Part shown: positions 61,536-64,000 of the stretch, piece by piece | Position numbering within the stretch: the first letter of the stretch is position 1 | Layout of the letters: every line of letters begins with the position of its first letter | Source of the DNA: Acidobacteriota bacterium | Lineage (GTDB): Bacteria > Acidobacteriota > Terriglobia > UBA7540 | DNA length: 64,000 nucleotides | Direction: 5' to 3' | Assembly: GCA_902812365.1 (NCBI GenBank) | Contig: CADDZC010000006.1 | Span: forward strand, 25,645 to 89,644 | The notes under the pieces: model-generated | Database searches by the model: none | What the model saw: the letters and a program-made list of their open reading frames with translations, nothing else | Told to the model about the DNA's origin: nothing | Made by a program: the position numbers and the translations under genes

Positions 61536-62444
61536 TCAGTCGAGCGGGCGTCCCGTCAACCGACGGTAAGCTTCCCGATATTTCTCGCTGGTCTTTTCCA
61601 CCACGTCGGGCGGAAGGGGCGGCGGAGGCGGTTGCCGGTTCCAGCGCGTTGACTCCAGGTAGTCACGGACGAACTGCTTGTCAAAGGAGGGCTGGGGCTG
61701 GCCGGGTTGGTAGCCGTCCTTGGGCCAGAAGCGTGATGAATCGGGTGTCAGTACTTCGTCAATGAGAATGATCTCGCCGTCGAGCCATCCCCACTCGAAC
61801 TTGGTATCGGCAATAATGATGCCGCGGCGGTCGGCGTAGTCCCGCCCGGCTTGATAAACGCGCAGCGACAACTCTTTCAGTTTCTCCGCCACCTCGCGCC
61901 CCAACTGGCGCTCCACCTGCTCCTGGGTGATGTTCTCGTCGTGGCCCTCGGTGGCTTTCGTCGAGGGCGTGAAGATGGGGGGCTCAAGCGGCGCGGACTC
62001 CACCAGCCCGGCGGGAAGCCGAACTCCGCAGACCGCTCCGGTTTGCTGATAATCCTTCCATCCGGAGCCGGAAAGATACCCGCGCACAATGCACTCCACC
62101 GGAAACGGCCGGGCGCGCTTGACGAGCATCGAACGCCCTTCCAGCTCCTTCCGGTAGGCTTGAAAAGGCTCCGGATAATCGGCCACCTCCGCCGTGATAA
62201 AGTGCGTCGGCACGCCATCCTTCAAAAAATCAAACCAGAAGCAGGACAGCTGGTTTAGAACCCGCCCTTTGTCGGGGATGGCCTGGGCCATCACGACGTC
62301 AAAGGCCGAGAGGCGGTCGGTGGCCACGATGAGCAGCCGCTCGGCGTCCACTTCGTAGACGTCCCGCACCTTGCCGCGCGAAAATAGTTTCGCTTCCGGA
62401 ATATAAGTTTCACGCAACACCGAACGTTGGGCGGCGGGATTCAT
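61536..62444 (-). CDS. purC: SAICAR synthetase
   Basis: 302 residues, start ATG 62444 with AGGAAA six bases upstream; longer in-frame readings exist but are not supported. It condenses CAIR with aspartate in purine synthesis. Landmarks: [65 protein letters not shown] and [29 protein letters not shown]. The protein has the longer, eukaryote/yeast-like organisation rather than the short E. coli form (about 237 residues). Confidence 0.95.
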   Translation of the reverse strand: MNPAAQRSVLRETYIPEAKLFSRGKVRDVYEVDAERLLIVATDRLSAFDVVMAQAIPDKGRVLNQLSCFWFDFLKDGVPTHFITAEVADYPEPFQAYRKELEGRSMLVKRARPFPVECIVRGYLSGSGWKDYQQTGAVCGVRLPAGLVESAPLEPPIFTPSTKATEGHDENITQEQVERQLGREVAEKLKELSLRVYQAGRDYADRRGIIIADTKFEWGWLDGEIILIDEVLTPDSSRFWPKDGYQPGQPQPSFDKQFVRDYLESTRWNRQPPPPPLPPDVVEKTSEKYREAYRRLTGRPLD

Positions 62445-62580
62445 GGCGTTTCCTGTGGCTTCGAGCATCGCCCATTCTAGACGATGAGCCGGCATTGTCA
62501 ACGGGAAAATGCGGTCGGCCCGGGCACGGGGGCGGGCGGCTGCGGGCCGCGCGCGGTGATGGGAGTGAGGAGAGCAGTGG

Positions 62581-63057
62581 TTAGAGGCTGAGCAGGTAGT
62601 CGGAAGCCGTCATATTGCCGAAGCGAATCAGGTTGACCCGTTCGCCCAGGACGTTGGCAAAATACTCGAGCACGGCGGTCATCCGGAGAATGGCGCCCTT
62701 TTCGTTGAGCCCCAGCCAGTGGGAAACGCTCAGCGCCAGGGCGAGCACGCGGAAGTACATTACCAGCAGCCATTCCTGGCGCGTCAGGCGCTTCCGCTCG
62801 TTGACGGCGTTGCGGAGAAGATAAATCAGCGCCAGGAAGTCGCACTTCAGCTGCATGCGGAAGCGCGGATAGTCGATCGGCGCCTCGAATTCCTCGAGCA
62901 CCCGGCGAACGAAGGGGAACTCGAGCCGGTTGGCGTTCACGATGGCGTGGTAGAACTCCTGCTCGAACTTGCGGCCCAGGATTTTCTGGCAGACGGTCTG
63001 CAAGTAAAAGAGGAACAGGGCCGCCGAGACAACCAAAACCAGAGCAGCAACCACCAT
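62581..63057 (-). CDS. Uncharacterised single-TM helical protein
   Basis: 158 residues from ATG 63057. One N-terminal membrane helix ([19 protein letters not shown]) is followed by a mostly helical, charged cytoplasmic region with [22 protein letters not shown] and a second hydrophobic helix ([16 protein letters not shown]). No family recognised. It starts 10 bp after the next upstream gene (63068-63814) on the same strand, so the two are presumably co-expressed. The longer in-frame reading overlaps that gene and is rejected. Confidence 0.68.
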   Translation of the reverse strand: MVVAALVLVVSAALFLFYLQTVCQKILGRKFEQEFYHAIVNANRLEFPFVRRVLEEFEAPIDYPRFRMQLKCDFLALIYLLRNAVNERKRLTRQEWLLVMYFRVLALALSVSHWLGLNEKGAILRMTAVLEYFANVLGERVNLIRFGNMTASDYLLSL

Positions 63058-63067
63058 GTTAACCTCA

Positions 63068-63814
63068 TCACACTCCGCGGGCAGCGACCTCCGCGAGCAC
63101 AGGTACGGTTGGTCCACGGCGATGGGCGCGGTCACGCTCTTTTTGCGGCAGCCGGGTGATCGCATAAAACCAAATCGCCAACATGCCGAGATTGCACAAG
63201 GGGCCGAAGTACGTGAAGAACGAGCTGGCGTAATGCTGGTGAGGCGTCAGATAGACCAGAGCCAGATTCGCCGCCGGACCGGCGTACTGGACTCCCATGC
63301 CGCACACGAGCAACCCCAGTTCCTCGTCCAGCGTCTCGAAGCGCTGCATCAGCAGGTACAGCACGGTATTGAGCACGGCGCAGGTGAAATAGAGATTCTG
63401 CTGGAACTCGATGATGAAGCGGGTGTAAAGGTGATCGTAATTACTGCGGAGTTCATACAAGGAGACGCCGAGTACCAGGAAGAAGACCAGCACTAGGGCC
63501 CGGCGGGCTGTAGTCCATACCCCCGTTGCGTCGCGATACGCCCGGCGAAAGAAAGAAGTGATGAGCAAAAAGGCCGCGAACGCCAACAAGACGTCCGTCA
63601 ACCAATAGCAGTAAGCGTATTGCGAAGAACGGAATCCAAATTCATACAGGACGTAAGGCCGGATAACAGCGTCAGCCGCTACCAAACTAAGGCCGTATGC
63701 CAAAAGGCTGAACAGTCTCCTCCACTCGCCATCGCGCGTCAGGCGGATGACCAGCCACAGCTCCATCGCATAACTGGCGTACTGAAGGCCCTCGATGACG
63801 CCCTTATCCAGCAT
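63068..63814 (-). CDS. Uncharacterised polytopic membrane protein
   Basis: 248 residues from ATG 63814, six bases after AGGAGG. Six or seven hydrophobic segments are visible (LFSLLAYGLSLVAADAVI, YCYWLTDVLLAFAAFLLI, ALVLVFFLVLGVSLYEL, LYFTCAVLNTVLYLL, LGLLVCGMGVQYAGPAANLALVY, FFTYFGPLCNLGMLAIWFYAI). The layout recalls 7TM sensor-type input modules of acidobacterial signalling proteins, but no enzymatic domain is attached. Paired with the 158-residue helical protein downstream. Confidence 0.68.
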   Translation of the reverse strand: MLDKGVIEGLQYASYAMELWLVIRLTRDGEWRRLFSLLAYGLSLVAADAVIRPYVLYEFGFRSSQYAYCYWLTDVLLAFAAFLLITSFFRRAYRDATGVWTTARRALVLVFFLVLGVSLYELRSNYDHLYTRFIIEFQQNLYFTCAVLNTVLYLLMQRFETLDEELGLLVCGMGVQYAGPAANLALVYLTPHQHYASSFFTYFGPLCNLGMLAIWFYAITRLPQKERDRAHRRGPTVPVLAEVAARGV

Positions 63815-63880
63815 AAGCGACCTCCTGACCACCACGAGCGGCGTGATTCGGCGAGAATCGCTTATGCCAAAGGCCCTCGC

Positions 63881-64000
63881 TTAGACGCGGCCGGCGTACC
63901 GAAGCTCCAAGCTCCGCCACAGAGTGCTGTTGGGAGGCATGGGCACGGGTGATCCGCCAGTCGCTACCAGCCGCGCACTGTTGGGAGGCATGGGCACGGG
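63881..64000 (-). CDS. C-terminal end of a repeat-containing protein (5' partial)
   Basis: The minus strand is open from the window edge to a TAA at 63881, giving 39 residues: two copies of the octapeptide PVPMPPNS separated by ARLVATGGS, then TLWRSLELRYAGRV. The 51-bp DNA period is a whole number of codons (17), which favours a coding repeat. It ends 66 bp before the start of the membrane-protein gene, in the same direction. No family recognised; the body of the gene is outside the window. Confidence 0.45.
   Translation of the reverse strand, partial: PVPMPPNSARLVATGGSPVPMPPNSTLWRSLELRYAGRV
63927..64000. repeat. 23-bp direct repeat with 51-bp period at window edge
   Basis: CTGTTGGGAGGCATGGGCAC plus GGG occurs at 63927-63949 and again, identical, at 63978-64000. 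The second copy ends on the last base of the window, so more copies may follow. Confidence 0.75.

Noticed and set aside
1..64000. tRNA or rRNA genes
   Set aside because: I scanned the intergenic gaps for T-arm GGTTCRAATCC-type boxes and acceptor stems on both strands and saw none that form a cloverleaf.

Overview
The window looks like a chromosomal segment of a GC-rich, Gram-negative, didermic bacterium, most probably an acidobacterium. This is inferred from gene content: a heptose-LPS pathway, LolA, a 1206-residue Oar-like TonB-dependent receptor with an N-terminal carboxypeptidase-regulatory domain, a GIDE/LemA pair, a membrane O-mannosyltransferase-like TPR protein, a cell-envelope sigma-factor operon with LiaF/DUF4097-type proteins, and monocistronic rpsT, rpsO and pnp. 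I see no phage, insertion sequence, plasmid gene, CRISPR array, rRNA or tRNA. About 60 protein genes fill the window tightly.

Layout. 1-5.0 kb (+): LPS inner-core operon (waaF, heptose-7-P kinase, heptose-1-P adenylyltransferase, waaC, an ICMT-like membrane methyltransferase, DUF3108). 5.0-7.4 kb (-): glucoamylase-like protein and alpha/beta hydrolase. 7.5-13.9 kb: thiG, gpmI (-), rpsT, site-2 protease with CBS domains, NCS1 permease, SGNH hydrolase. 14.0-18.7 kb (-): ECF sigma, anti-sigma, B-box membrane protein, four small membrane proteins (three of them paralogues), LiaF-like protein and DUF4097 protein. 18.9-22.2 kb (-): alcohol dehydrogenase, aminotransferase, PfkB sugar kinase. 22.5-24.4 kb (+): GIDE protein and LemA. 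24.5-31.1 kb (+): LysR regulator, lysC, thrC, ppc, i.e. oxaloacetate supply and the aspartate amino-acid branch. 31.2-34.8 kb (+): rpsO, pnp, STAS antagonist, cold-shock protein. 34.8-41.7 kb: PfpI/DJ-1 protein (-), small secreted protein (-), tldD/tldE, FxLYD-like protein, metallophosphoesterase (-), sugar-binding lipoprotein. 41.7-46.8 kb: Gfo/Idh/MocA oxidoreductase and the TonB receptor (-). 47.2-55.2 kb (+): ammonium transporter, radical SAM protein, bioY, S41 protease, TMTC-like protein, lolA. 55.3-58.9 kb (-): APC permease and sodium/solute symporter, separated by an AT-rich region with five helically phased repeats. 59.2-64 kb: secreted TPR protein (+), then purC, cvpA, a Fis-type HTH protein, two unknown membrane proteins and the C-terminal end of a repeat-containing protein, all (-).

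The most interesting parts are the sigma-factor operon, whose small membrane/coiled-coil paralogues resemble Psp/Lia envelope-stress logic without being recognisable family members; the phased repeat array at 56.9-57.15 kb; and a phosphoenolpyruvate carboxylase with substitutions in its mobile loop and C-terminus. Assignments rest on reading the translated sequence and on family knowledge; no database search was possible.
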